Source of the DNA: Bradyrhizobium sp. CCH5-F6
Lineage (GTDB): Bacteria > Pseudomonadota > Alphaproteobacteria > Rhizobiales > Xanthobacteraceae
NCBI RefSeq assembly: GCF_001556045.1
Contig: NZ_LSIC01000012.1
Coordinates: forward strand, 248,001 to 312,000
Direction of reading: 5' to 3'
DNA: 64,000 nt
Part shown: positions 54,567 through 62,528 of the stretch, piece after piece
Layout of the letters: every line of letters begins with the position of its first letter
How positions within the stretch are numbered: position 1 is the first letter of the stretch
Program-made: the position numbers and the translations under genes
Notes under the pieces: model-generated
The model's input: only the letters and a program-made list of their open reading frames with translations
The model's database searches: none
Told to the model about the DNA's origin: nothing

Positions 54567-55208
54567 ATGCTCTCCCGTCTCGCAAAGCTCATGTCCGGCA
54601 CAAGTCAGCCGTCACACGCCGCCGACCTCTACCGGCAACGGCTCGCCATCTATGAGAGCGAGCTGGGCGAACCCGAATACAGTTTCACGGACAGCGCGGA
54701 GCGCCGCATCGACATCCACGCCTTCGGCCGCGATTTCGTACCGGTGTGCCAGGAGGGCTCTGACGAGGGCTACGTGCTTCTGACCAACGGCATGAGCCAG
54801 CAACGGATGCCGGGGGTGCTTGGGGACGCAAAGCCGCGTGCCGAGCTGATGTGGTATGTCCGCGAACCGACGGAGGAGGTTTGCGCCAATCTGCGCTGGC
54901 TTGCCAACCTGCCGTTCATCGACACGACCTGGTTCGGCTTCGGCCATCGTGTCGCGCTGCCGCGGCCGCCGGTTGCAGGAACGGACTTCGAGACGTTCCT
55001 GTTTCTCACGCCGATCATCGGCCCCGATCAGCGGATCGCCGAGGCGCTGGAGATCGCGGGCGATCCCGTGGAGATCCTGACCGTAAACCTGATCTCGCAT
55101 CAGGAACTCGGGCTCATCAAGTCCAGGGGGCTCGATCCGTTTCTCGACCTGCTCGACGAGAACAACTACCCGCCGATCTTCGATCCGATGAGGAAGTCGT
55201 ACGTGTAG
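54567..55208 (+). CDS. SUFU-domain protein (suppressor of fused family)
   Basis: 213 aa. Shows the SUFU-like domain: YEPEYSFTDSAERRIDIHAFG-type start (YSFTDSAERRIDIHAF), GMSQQRMPGV, RAELMWYVREPTEEV, TTWFGFGHRVALPRP, FLFLTPIIGPDQRI, and a C-terminal IKSRGLDPFLDLLDE. Bacterial members are of unknown function and often immunity or toxin-linked, but no toxin gene is seen here. The stop codon TAG lies inside repeat A copy 4 (55205-55318), so the C-terminus Tyr-Val may be set by the repeat. Confidence 0.85.
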   Translation: MLSRLAKLMSGTSQPSHAADLYRQRLAIYESELGEPEYSFTDSAERRIDIHAFGRDFVPVCQEGSDEGYVLLTNGMSQQRMPGVLGDAKPRAELMWYVREPTEEVCANLRWLANLPFIDTTWFGFGHRVALPRPPVAGTDFETFLFLTPIIGPDQRIAEALEIAGDPVEILTVNLISHQELGLIKSRGLDPFLDLLDENNYPPIFDPMRKSYV

Positions 55209-55318
55209 GGTGGGTTAGCTGAGCGGATGCGCAAAGCGCATCGGCTCGGCGTAACCACCTCTTCTGCTTCTGCGGATATGAATAGCGGTGGGTTACACCT
55301 TCGGCGAACCCACCCTAC
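55205..55318. repeat. Intergenic palindromic repeat, family A (copy 4)
   Basis: GTAGGGTGGGTTAGC and AACCCACCCTAC outer arms with GGTGGGTTACACC inner arm. Its TAG is the stop codon of the SUFU gene. It separates that gene from the convergent dehydrogenase at 55333. Confidence 0.85.
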
Positions 55319-55332
55319 GCAGGTCCCCCGCC

Positions 55333-56406
55333 TCAATCCACCATATCTGCGACGGCCTTGCCGCAGGCCGTGGTGTCGGCATTGCCGCCGAGATCCTTTG
55401 TGCGCAGCGTGCGCTCGGCCAATGTGCGCTCGATTGCCTCGACGATCGATCTGCCTGCTTCCTTCTCGCCGAGATGCTCGAACATCATTGCGCCCGACCA
55501 GATCATGCCGATCGGATTGGCGATGCCCTGCCCCGCGATGTCGGGCGCCGAGCCGTGCACCGGCTCGAACACCGAGGGGAAATCGCCCTCGGGATTGATG
55601 TTGCCTGATGGAGCGATGCCGATCGTGCCGGTACAGGCCGGGCCGAGATCGGAGAGGATGTCGCCGAACAGATTGGAGCCGACGACGACGTCGAACCAAT
55701 CCGGATGCAGCACGAAGTTCGCGGTCAGGATGTCGATGTGGTACTTGTCCCACTTCACGCCCGGAAACTTCCTGGCCATCGCCTCCACGCGCTCGTCCCA
55801 ATAGGGCATGGTGATGGAGATGCCATTGGACTTAGTCGCCGAGGTCAGGTGCTTCTTCGGCCGCGACTGGGCGAGCTCGAAGGCGAATTTCAGGATGCGG
55901 TCGACGCCGGTGCGGGTCATCACCGTCTGCTGCGTCACGAACTCGCGCTCCGTGTCCGGGAACATGCGCCCGCCGACGGAGGAATATTCACCTTCCGTGT
56001 TTTCGCGCACCACCCAGAAATCGATGTCGCCGGGCTTGCGGCCCACCAAGGGCGACGGCACGCCGGGCATCAGCCGCACCGGGCGCAGGTTCACATACTG
56101 GTCGAACTCGCGACGGAATTTGATCAACGAGCCCCACAGCGAGACGTGATCCGGGATCTTGGCCGGCCAGCCGACCGCGCCGAAATAGATCGCATCGTGC
56201 TTGCCGATCTTCTCCTTCCAGTCGTCAGGCATCATCTGGCCGTGCTTCTCGTAATAGTCCCAGGACGAGAAGTCGAAATGGTCGAAATGCACGGAGACGC
56301 CGTGCTTCTTCGCCGCCGCCTCCAGAACGCGCAGCCCCTCCGGCATGACCTCCTTGCCGATGCCGTCGCCGGGAATGACCGCGATCCGGTACTGTTTCTT
56401 GCTCAT
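55333..56406 (-). CDS. Isocitrate/isopropylmalate-type dehydrogenase (tartrate or D-malate dehydrogenase-like)
   Basis: 357 aa. RIAVIPGDGIGKEVMPEGLRVLE at the start, substrate-site RPVRLMPGVPSPL, FWVVRENTEGEYSSVGG, TSATKSNGI, VVVGSNLFGDILSDL, and VHGSAPDIAGQGIANP for NAD. The spacing after GPVG-like elements (FGAVGWPAKIPDHVSLWG) is that of tartrate dehydrogenase/D-malate dehydrogenase rather than LeuB. It would oxidise a 2-hydroxy diacid with decarboxylation. AAGGAC precedes the ATG. It is divergent from the SDR at 56561. Confidence 0.9.
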   Translation of the reverse strand: MSKKQYRIAVIPGDGIGKEVMPEGLRVLEAAAKKHGVSVHFDHFDFSSWDYYEKHGQMMPDDWKEKIGKHDAIYFGAVGWPAKIPDHVSLWGSLIKFRREFDQYVNLRPVRLMPGVPSPLVGRKPGDIDFWVVRENTEGEYSSVGGRMFPDTEREFVTQQTVMTRTGVDRILKFAFELAQSRPKKHLTSATKSNGISITMPYWDERVEAMARKFPGVKWDKYHIDILTANFVLHPDWFDVVVGSNLFGDILSDLGPACTGTIGIAPSGNINPEGDFPSVFEPVHGSAPDIAGQGIANPIGMIWSGAMMFEHLGEKEAGRSIVEAIERTLAERTLRTKDLGGNADTTACGKAVADMVD

Positions 56407-56560
56407 CGAGAACGTCCTTGGTTTGGTCCGGCAGTCGCCGCGTTTTGACCGCACTGCAATGGACCAAAGTCGCGGACGGTGCAACGCTGCACTGCAATGT
56501 TGACCATGGCGCGGCCGAGCGCCTACTGATTTGATCCTGTTCCCATCCTGCGAGTACCCC

Positions 56561-57337
56561 ATGGATCTGCATCTGCGCGGCAAGCGCGTCCTGATCACCG
56601 GCGCGTCCAAGGGCATTGGCGCAGCCGCTGCCGAGGCGTTTGCCGAGGAAGGCGCGCATCTCCTGCTCGCCGCCCGCAGCGGCGAGGCGCTCAAGGCGCT
56701 GGCCGACCGCCTGCGCTCCGCCCACCAGATCGACGCCGCAACGAGCATCGTCGATCTGCGCAAGGAAGAAGACGTGGCGCGGCTGGCGAAAGAAGCCGCC
56801 GACATCGACGTGCTCGTCAACAATGCCGGCGACATCCCCGGTGGCTCGATCGACAAGATCGACGAGGCGACCTGGCGCCACGCTTGGGAACTGAAAGTGT
56901 TCGGCTACATCAACCTGACGCGGCACGTCTACGCACAGATGAAAGCGAAGGGCGGTGGCGTCATCGTCAACGACATCGGCGCGGCCGGCGAAAAGTTCGA
57001 CGCCAACTACATCTGCGGCAGCGCCGGCAATGCCGCGTTGATGGCGTTCACGCGTGCGCTCGGCGGCAAGAGTCTCGCCGACAACATCCGCGTGATCGGC
57101 ATCAATCCCGGTCCCGTCGGCACCGATCGCCACGTCACCCTGCTCAAGACGCGCGCAAAACACCAGTTCGGCGACGAGAGCCGCTACAAGGAATTCCAGA
57201 AGAGCCTGCCGCTCGGCAGGCCTGCGCACGCACGCGAGATCGGTGATCTCATGGCGTTCCTGGCATCGGATCGCTCCGGCTATACGTCCGGCGTGATCTA
57301 CACGGTGGACGGCGGCATCAGCGCGGGATGGGGTTAA
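56561..57337 (+). CDS. SDR-family protein with altered active site
   Basis: 258 aa. The cofactor motif is normal (TGASKGIG, about 14-21), as are NNAGDIPGG and the tail YTVDGGISAGWG. The active site is not: the expected YxxxK is replaced by the stretch YICGSAGNAALMAF, where no Lys follows the Tyr at the usual spacing. The protein may still bind NAD(P) and act on another principle, or be non-enzymatic. It starts within 155 bp of the divergent dehydrogenase at 55333 and may be part of the same pathway. Confidence 0.85.
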   Translation: MDLHLRGKRVLITGASKGIGAAAAEAFAEEGAHLLLAARSGEALKALADRLRSAHQIDAATSIVDLRKEEDVARLAKEAADIDVLVNNAGDIPGGSIDKIDEATWRHAWELKVFGYINLTRHVYAQMKAKGGGVIVNDIGAAGEKFDANYICGSAGNAALMAFTRALGGKSLADNIRVIGINPGPVGTDRHVTLLKTRAKHQFGDESRYKEFQKSLPLGRPAHAREIGDLMAFLASDRSGYTSGVIYTVDGGISAGWG

Positions 57338-57346
57338 CTCGATCCT

Positions 57347-57427
57347 CGTCGTTGCGAGCGCAGCAAAGCAATCCTGGAATGCATCCCCGGTGGGAGTCTG
57401 GATTGCTTCGCTGCGCTCGCAATGACG
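57347..57427. repeat. Intergenic palindromic repeat, family E (copy 2)
   Basis: CGTCGTTGCGAGCGCAGC and GCTGCGCTCGCAATGACG outer arms with AGCAATCC and GGATTGCT inner arms. Its right end contains an ATG in frame with the amidase gene. Confidence 0.82.
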
Positions 57428-57457
57428 AAAGCAAGAATGGGCATAGGAGTAAAACAA

Positions 57458-58876
57458 TTGTCTCAAGACCTGATCCGCGAAACCGCATGCGCCGTGGTCG
57501 ACAAGCTGCGGTCCGGTGACGTCTCGCCGCTCGAGCTTCTGGATGTGCTGGAGAAGCGCATCAAGGAGGTCGACGGCAAGGTCAACGCGCTGCCGACACT
57601 GTGCTTCGACCGGGCACGGGATAGCGCCAAGGCGCTGATGCGGAAGCCGGCCGGTGCGCGCGGGCTGCTCGCCGGCTTGCCGGTCCCCATCAAGGATCTG
57701 ACCGATGTTGCAGGCGTGTTGAACACGCAGGGCTCGCCAATCTTCAAGGACAACATCCCCGCGAAGTCCGACCTCATGGTCGAGAACCTCGAGGCCAACG
57801 GCGCGGTCGTCTACGCCAAGTCGAACACGCCGGAATTCGGCGCCGGCGCCAACACTTTCAACGAGGTGTTCGGCGCGACGCTCAATCCCTGGGACACGAC
57901 GAAATCGGCAGCGGGCTCCTCCGGCGGTGCGGCCGTGGCGCTCGCAACCGGCATGGCCTGGCTCGCCCAGGGCTCGGACATGGGCGGCAGCCTGCGCAGC
58001 CCCGCGGCATTCTGCGGCGTCGTCGGCATGCGCCCGAGCATCGGCCGTGTCGCGCATACCCCTAAATCAGGTATCGATCGCAATCTCGGCGTGGTCGGCC
58101 CGATGGCGCGCAACGTCGAGGATCTCGCGCTGCTGCTCGATGCCATGAGCGGCGACTATGCGGACGATCCGCTGTCGCTGCCCGCCCCTGCAACCTCGTT
58201 CCTTTCGGCGGCACAGGCCGGCAAGAAGCCCAAGCGCATCGCTTATTCACCCGATCTCGGCATCACGCCGGTCGATCCCGAAGTGAAGGCCATCACGCGC
58301 AAGGCCGCCGAACGTTTCGCGGAGGCCGGAGCGATCGTGGAGGAGGCGCATCCGGACTGGCGCGAGGCGCATGAATGCTTCCACGTGCTGCGCGCGTTCG
58401 ACTTCGCGATCACCAAGGCCAACTTGTTGCGTACCAAGCGCGACCTGCTCAAGCCCGAGGTGATCTGGAACATCGAGGAAGGTCTCAAGCTCACGGTCGA
58501 GCAGCTCGCGCGCGCCGAGGCGCAGCGCGTCGGCATGACCGCGCGGGCCGTCGAGTTCTTCAAGAGCTACGATCTCCTGCTGGTGCCGACGACGATCGTG
58601 CCGCCCTTCCCGATCGAACACCGCTATGTCGCAGAATGCGCCGGCAAGAGGTTCGACAATTACGTCGAATGGCTCGGCATCGTCTACGCCATCACGCTCG
58701 CCTGCTGCCCGTCGCTTTCGCTGCCGTGCGGCTTCACGGCATCGGGCCTGCCGATCGGCGTGCAGGTCGTCGGCGCACCGCGTGCCGACGCGCAGGTGAT
58801 CGCCGGCGCGAAGGTGCTGGAGGATATTCTGGGCCTGCGCGGCACGACGCCGATCGAGCCGAAGGTGAAGAACTGA
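57458..58876 (+). CDS. Amidase (amidase-signature family)
   Basis: 472 aa. Ser-cisSer-Lys triad: Lys 79 in PVPIKDL, GSSGG near 154, Ser 178 in GSDMGGSLR. It splits amide or urea bonds in the cytosol. Start choice: in-frame ATGs at 57422 and 57437 are less likely, since the first lies in repeat E; a TTG at 57458 is preceded by TAGGAGT at ideal spacing and gives MSQDLIRETA. The racemase-like gene follows 10 bp after its stop, so they form an operon; with the M20 hydrolase upstream, an amide or ureide substrate is plausible. Confidence 0.9.
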   Translation: MSQDLIRETACAVVDKLRSGDVSPLELLDVLEKRIKEVDGKVNALPTLCFDRARDSAKALMRKPAGARGLLAGLPVPIKDLTDVAGVLNTQGSPIFKDNIPAKSDLMVENLEANGAVVYAKSNTPEFGAGANTFNEVFGATLNPWDTTKSAAGSSGGAAVALATGMAWLAQGSDMGGSLRSPAAFCGVVGMRPSIGRVAHTPKSGIDRNLGVVGPMARNVEDLALLLDAMSGDYADDPLSLPAPATSFLSAAQAGKKPKRIAYSPDLGITPVDPEVKAITRKAAERFAEAGAIVEEAHPDWREAHECFHVLRAFDFAITKANLLRTKRDLLKPEVIWNIEEGLKLTVEQLARAEAQRVGMTARAVEFFKSYDLLLVPTTIVPPFPIEHRYVAECAGKRFDNYVEWLGIVYAITLACCPSLSLPCGFTASGLPIGVQVVGAPRADAQVIAGAKVLEDILGLRGTTPIEPKVKN

Positions 58877-58886
58877 CGTCTCCGTC

Positions 58887-59537
58887 ATGACAACGCCGCC
58901 TCGCATCGCCCTCATCCACGCCCTCAAGCACTCCATCGCCCCGATCGAGGCGGCGTTCGCGACGGCGTGGCCTGAGGCTCGGCTGATGAACCTGCTCGAC
59001 GACAGCCTGTCTGCGGATTTGGCGCGCGACGGCGCGCTCACCGACGCCATGACCCAGCGCTTCCTGGCGCTGGGCGATTACGCAGCGGCGACGGGCGCGG
59101 ACGGGATCTTGTTCACCTGTTCGGCCTTCGGTCCCTGCATCGAAGCCGTCGCGCAGGCGCACGCGTCGATGCCGGTGCTGAAGCCGAACGAGGCCATGAT
59201 CGAACGTGCGGTGACCATGGGGCAGCGCATCGGCCTGCTCTCGACTTTCCCGCCGACCTTGGCCTCGATGCCGCCCGAGTTTCCTACCGCCGTCGAGGTC
59301 GTACCGAAGCTTGCCGAGGGCGCGCTGGCCGCGCTCGACCGCGGCGACCGTGCCATGCATGATCGGCTGATCGCGGAAGCATCTCGCGATCTGCGCGACT
59401 GCGACGTCATTGCGCTGGCGCAGTTCAGCATTGCCGCGACCGCGCCGCTCGTCGCCGAGGCCACCGGCCGCCCCGTCGTCACCACGCCGGACAGCGCCGT
59501 CGACAAGCTGATGCGGCTTCTTAAGGCGAAGGCTTAA
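58887..59537 (+). CDS. Asp/Glu/hydantoin racemase-family protein
   Basis: 216 aa. The first active-site Cys is in ILFTCSAFGPC; at the second site, where two-base racemases have LGCTH-like Cys, it reads ALAQFSIAA, with no Cys. Single-Cys members (for example arylmalonate decarboxylase) act as decarboxylases or isomerases, so a true racemase is uncertain. It forms an operon with the amidase at 57458. The stop overlaps the convergent stop of the TetR gene in TTAA (59534-59537). Confidence 0.88.
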   Translation: MTTPPRIALIHALKHSIAPIEAAFATAWPEARLMNLLDDSLSADLARDGALTDAMTQRFLALGDYAAATGADGILFTCSAFGPCIEAVAQAHASMPVLKPNEAMIERAVTMGQRIGLLSTFPPTLASMPPEFPTAVEVVPKLAEGALAALDRGDRAMHDRLIAEASRDLRDCDVIALAQFSIAATAPLVAEATGRPVVTTPDSAVDKLMRLLKAKA

Positions 59538-60181
59538 GCGCCGGCCTTTGTCCGGCGCCGCGCATCCTTGATCGCGACCGCGAGCGCAGCCTTCGTCTCG
59601 TTCACGAAGTCCTCGACCAATTCCTCACGCGTGGCATGCGCCACCTCGCCGGTGAACAGGCCCTGCTCGGCCAGCATCACCACCCCGTGCAGCGCGGCCC
59701 AGATCTTGAGCGCCTGCCGCTCGCGCAGGTAGCCGACCGCCGGGGCCTCCAGCGCTTCGATCACGAGCGCAAAGGTTTCGCGCGTCGCCTCGTGCAGCTC
59801 GCTGCCCTTGGCCGCGCAGGACACGGTGCGCGAAGCGAACATCAAGCGGTAGATGCCATTACGGCGCAGACCGAAATCGAGCGTCGCCTGCGCGAGCCGC
59901 GAGAGCTTCGACTGCTTCGACGGCTTCGCCATCGCCTCGCGCAGAATCGCTGTGAGTTGCCGGAATGCCTCCGCCGTGACCGCCGCGAGCAGCGCCTCGC
60001 GGTCGGCGAAATGCCGGTATGGCGCCGGCTGCGAAACACCGAGCTGCCTGGCAAGCGCCTTGATGCTGATCGCCTCGGCGCCGCCCCGCTCCGCCTCGCG
60101 CAATGCGGCCTTGATCAACGCGTCGCGGAGATCGCCATGGTGATAGGTCTTCTCGGGCTTGCGAGCGAGTTGTGAACGCAT
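59534..60181 (-). CDS. TetR-family transcriptional regulator
   Basis: 215 aa. Helix-turn-helix ISIKALARQLGVSQPAPYRHFADREALLAAV near residues 35-70 (given in parts here: LARQLGVSQPAPYRHF), with a TetR_C-type ligand domain (RLMFASRTVS, AALHGVVMLAEQGLF). It is divergent from the ferredoxin-P450 pair and probably represses it. The frame is open far upstream into the ferredoxin region on the other strand; the ATG at MRSQLARKP is the sensible start. Confidence 0.92.
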   Translation of the reverse strand: MRSQLARKPEKTYHHGDLRDALIKAALREAERGGAEAISIKALARQLGVSQPAPYRHFADREALLAAVTAEAFRQLTAILREAMAKPSKQSKLSRLAQATLDFGLRRNGIYRLMFASRTVSCAAKGSELHEATRETFALVIEALEAPAVGYLRERQALKIWAALHGVVMLAEQGLFTGEVAHATREELVEDFVNETKAALAVAIKDARRRTKAGA

Positions 60182-60208
60182 GTCGGGGAGAAGCCTATAA
60201 GTTTGCGC

Positions 60209-60238
60209 TTGACAGGGGAAGCCCGCCACGAATGTAAT
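60209..60238 (+). promoter_or_regulatory. Probable promoter of the ferredoxin-P450 operon
   Basis: TTGACA (60209-60214) and TGTAAT (60233-60238) are spaced by 18 bp, a near-consensus vegetative promoter pointing toward the ferredoxin gene. It lies between the divergent TetR gene and the ferredoxin, where TetR could block it. No clear operator palindrome was found. Confidence 0.5.
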
Positions 60239-60318
60239 AGGATATAACTTAGAACAATCCCAGACGAGGAACGCGCCGCCCTTTCGGGCCCTGCGCGCAC
60301 ACGACCAAGGAAGCCGCA

Positions 60319-60528
60319 ATGTCAGAGCGACTGAAGGTTCACGTCGATCCGGACAAGTGCCAGGGCCATGCCCGCTGCAAGGCACTCGCACCGGAACTTT
60401 TCGAGCTCGACGAATATGGCAACGCGCACGTAGCCGGCGACGGCACCGTCCCGCCGGGGCTCGAGGACAAGGCCTGGCTTGCGAAATCCAACTGCCCGGA
60501 AATCGCGATCGACGTGATCGAGGAATAG
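60319..60528 (+). CDS. 3Fe-4S-type ferredoxin
   Basis: 69 aa. Cluster Cys 14, Cys 20 and Cys 59 in KCQGHARCKAL and SNCPEIAI: the CxxHxxC...CP pattern of bacterial P450-partner ferredoxins with a three-iron cluster. It passes electrons to the P450 encoded 57 bp downstream. AAGGA precedes the ATG. A ferredoxin reductase is not present here and would be encoded elsewhere. Confidence 0.94.
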   Translation: MSERLKVHVDPDKCQGHARCKALAPELFELDEYGNAHVAGDGTVPPGLEDKAWLAKSNCPEIAIDVIEE

Positions 60529-60585
60529 CGCGGCCGTTTCCGCCCCCCATGCTTTCAGCGAACACGAGCCAAGGGATTCCCTGCC

Positions 60586-61806
60586 ATGTCCGACGTCAAT
60601 CAGCCCACCGCCCATCCGCCCGTGACCGACTGGGTTCATGATTTCGACCACACCGATCCGCAATGGACGGAGGACCCCTTCCCGATCTGGGACGAGCTGC
60701 GCGCCGCAAGTCCCGTGGTCCACTCGAAACGGTTTCTCGGCTGCTACCTGCCGACGACCTATGAAGCCGTGCGCGAGATCGCCAACGACACCGAGCACTT
60801 CTCATCACGCCGCATCATCGTTCGCGACGTGCGCCCCGAGGTCGCCAGGAACGCGGCGCCGCCGATCACCTCCGATCCGCCCGAGCACAAGCCGGCCAAG
60901 CAATTGCTGCTGCCGCCCTTCACGCCGGATGCGATGAAGAAGCTCGAGCCGCGGGTCCGCGCCATCTGCAACGAGCTGATCGACGAGTTCATCGCCGACG
61001 GCAAGGTCGATGCTGCCGCACGCTACAGCAAATACATCCCGGTTCGGGCGATCGCGCACATGCTCGGCATCCCCGAGAGCGACAGCGATCTCTTCATCAA
61101 CTGGATTCACATGATCCTCGAGCTCGGCATCAAGGACGAGAGCAAGCTGCTCCAGGCCGTGCAGGAGATGACCGCCTATTTCAGCGGCCACATCGAAGCG
61201 CGCAAGAACAAGCCCAGCGACGACCTGATCTCCTATCTGATGAACGCCAGGGACAAGCAAGGCAATCCGCTCGAGGACTCCCACGTGCTGGGTTCGCTGC
61301 GCCTGCTGCTGATCGCCGGCATCGACACCACCTGGAGCGCGATCGGCTCCTCTCTCTGGCATCTTGCCAGGACGCCGGCCGACCGCGCGCGGCTGATCGC
61401 CGAGCCCGGGCTGATGCCGACCGCGGTGGAGGAACTGCTGCGCGCCTATTCGCCGGTGACGATGGCACGCGAGGTGGTCAAGGAGACGACGGTTTCGGGA
61501 TGTCCTGTCAAGCCGGGCAACATGGTGCTGTTGTCCTTCCCAGCCGCCAACCGCGACCCCAGGATGTTTCCGGACGCTGACAAAGTCGTGATCGACCGAC
61601 GCGAGAACCGCCATGCCGCCTTCGGCCTCGGTATCCATCGCTGCGTCGGTTCCAACCTGGCGCGAATGGAGATGCAGGTTGCGCTGGAGGAATGGCTGAA
61701 GCGGATTCCGGATTTCCGCCTCGATCCGGCGGGCACAGTGACCTGGTCGCAGGGCACGGTGAGAGGCCCCCGGCAGTTGCCATTTTTGCTGGGAAAGGCG
61801 ATGTAG
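60586..61806 (+). CDS. Cytochrome P450
   Basis: 406 aa, typical soluble bacterial class. I-helix LLIAGIDTTWSAIG (Asp-Thr-Thr oxygen-activation site), K-helix ExxR in EELLRA, and the heme loop FGLGIHRCVGSNLAR with Cys 353. It adds oxygen to an unknown substrate; the neighbourhood (lipid degradation, TetR control) suggests a terpenoid, fatty or aromatic compound. AAGGGA precedes the ATG. It forms an operon with the ferredoxin and probably the following genes (35-bp and 24-bp gaps). Confidence 0.94.
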   Translation: MSDVNQPTAHPPVTDWVHDFDHTDPQWTEDPFPIWDELRAASPVVHSKRFLGCYLPTTYEAVREIANDTEHFSSRRIIVRDVRPEVARNAAPPITSDPPEHKPAKQLLLPPFTPDAMKKLEPRVRAICNELIDEFIADGKVDAAARYSKYIPVRAIAHMLGIPESDSDLFINWIHMILELGIKDESKLLQAVQEMTAYFSGHIEARKNKPSDDLISYLMNARDKQGNPLEDSHVLGSLRLLLIAGIDTTWSAIGSSLWHLARTPADRARLIAEPGLMPTAVEELLRAYSPVTMAREVVKETTVSGCPVKPGNMVLLSFPAANRDPRMFPDADKVVIDRRENRHAAFGLGIHRCVGSNLARMEMQVALEEWLKRIPDFRLDPAGTVTWSQGTVRGPRQLPFLLGKAM

Positions 61807-61841
61807 GCCTTCCGACACGAGTACGGAGACGCCGGACGGCC

Positions 61842-62504
61842 ATGGCTGACGACAACGAGCCATCCGACAGCAAGCTGACGCGTACCAAGGAGAAGTGGGC
61901 GCGCGAGGGCCGCTTCCTCACAGGGAAGATCACGCGGCCGGAGGATCAAAGGCTTCCCCCCGGCCAGCACCTCACCAAGGATTGGCCTGTGCTCGATCTC
62001 GGGGTCGTCCCGCCGGTGTCGCGGGAGCGCTGGCGGCTCGACGTCTATGGTGCAGTCGAGACGCCCGTGTTCTGGACCTTCGCCGAATTCACCGCACAGA
62101 AGCAGGAGCGGTTCACCTCCGACATCCATTGCGTGACGACCTGGTCGCGCTATGACAACGAGTGGGAAGGGCTTGCGACGCGTGAGCTGCTCGCGGCCTG
62201 CCGGCCGCGCGACGATGCGCGGTTCGTGGTGCTGCATTCCTACGATGGCTACACCACGAATCTCGCGTTGCAAGACTTTGCCGCCGAGGACGCTCTGCTC
62301 GCCCATAGCTGGTCGGGCCAGCCGCTGAGCGAGGAACATGGCGGCCCGGTGCGGCTGGTCGTGCCGCATCTGTATTTCTGGAAGAGTGCCAAATGGCTCC
62401 AGGCCATCGAATTCCTGACGGAGGATGCGCCGGGCTTCTGGGAAGTCCGCGGCTATCATAACCGCGGCGATCCCTGGGCCGAACAGCGCTATTCGGGCGA
62501 TTAG
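61842..62504 (+). CDS. Sulfite-oxidase-like molybdopterin oxidoreductase
   Basis: 220 aa. Sulfite oxidase/YedY-type fold: LPPGQHLTKDWPVLDLG, WRLDVYG, the molybdenum-ligating Cys 97 in DIHCVTTWSRYDNEW, LHSYDGYTTN, GGPVRLVVPHLYFWKSAKW, and GYHNRGDPW at the end. No signal peptide, so it would act in the cytosol, unlike YedY/MsrP. The frame is open upstream through the P450 end but the ATG here gives a sensible N-terminus. Substrate unknown. Confidence 0.9.
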   Translation: MADDNEPSDSKLTRTKEKWAREGRFLTGKITRPEDQRLPPGQHLTKDWPVLDLGVVPPVSRERWRLDVYGAVETPVFWTFAEFTAQKQERFTSDIHCVTTWSRYDNEWEGLATRELLAACRPRDDARFVVLHSYDGYTTNLALQDFAAEDALLAHSWSGQPLSEEHGGPVRLVVPHLYFWKSAKWLQAIEFLTEDAPGFWEVRGYHNRGDPWAEQRYSGD

Positions 62505-62528
62505 GTTCAAGCAAGGACGGGGAATCCC

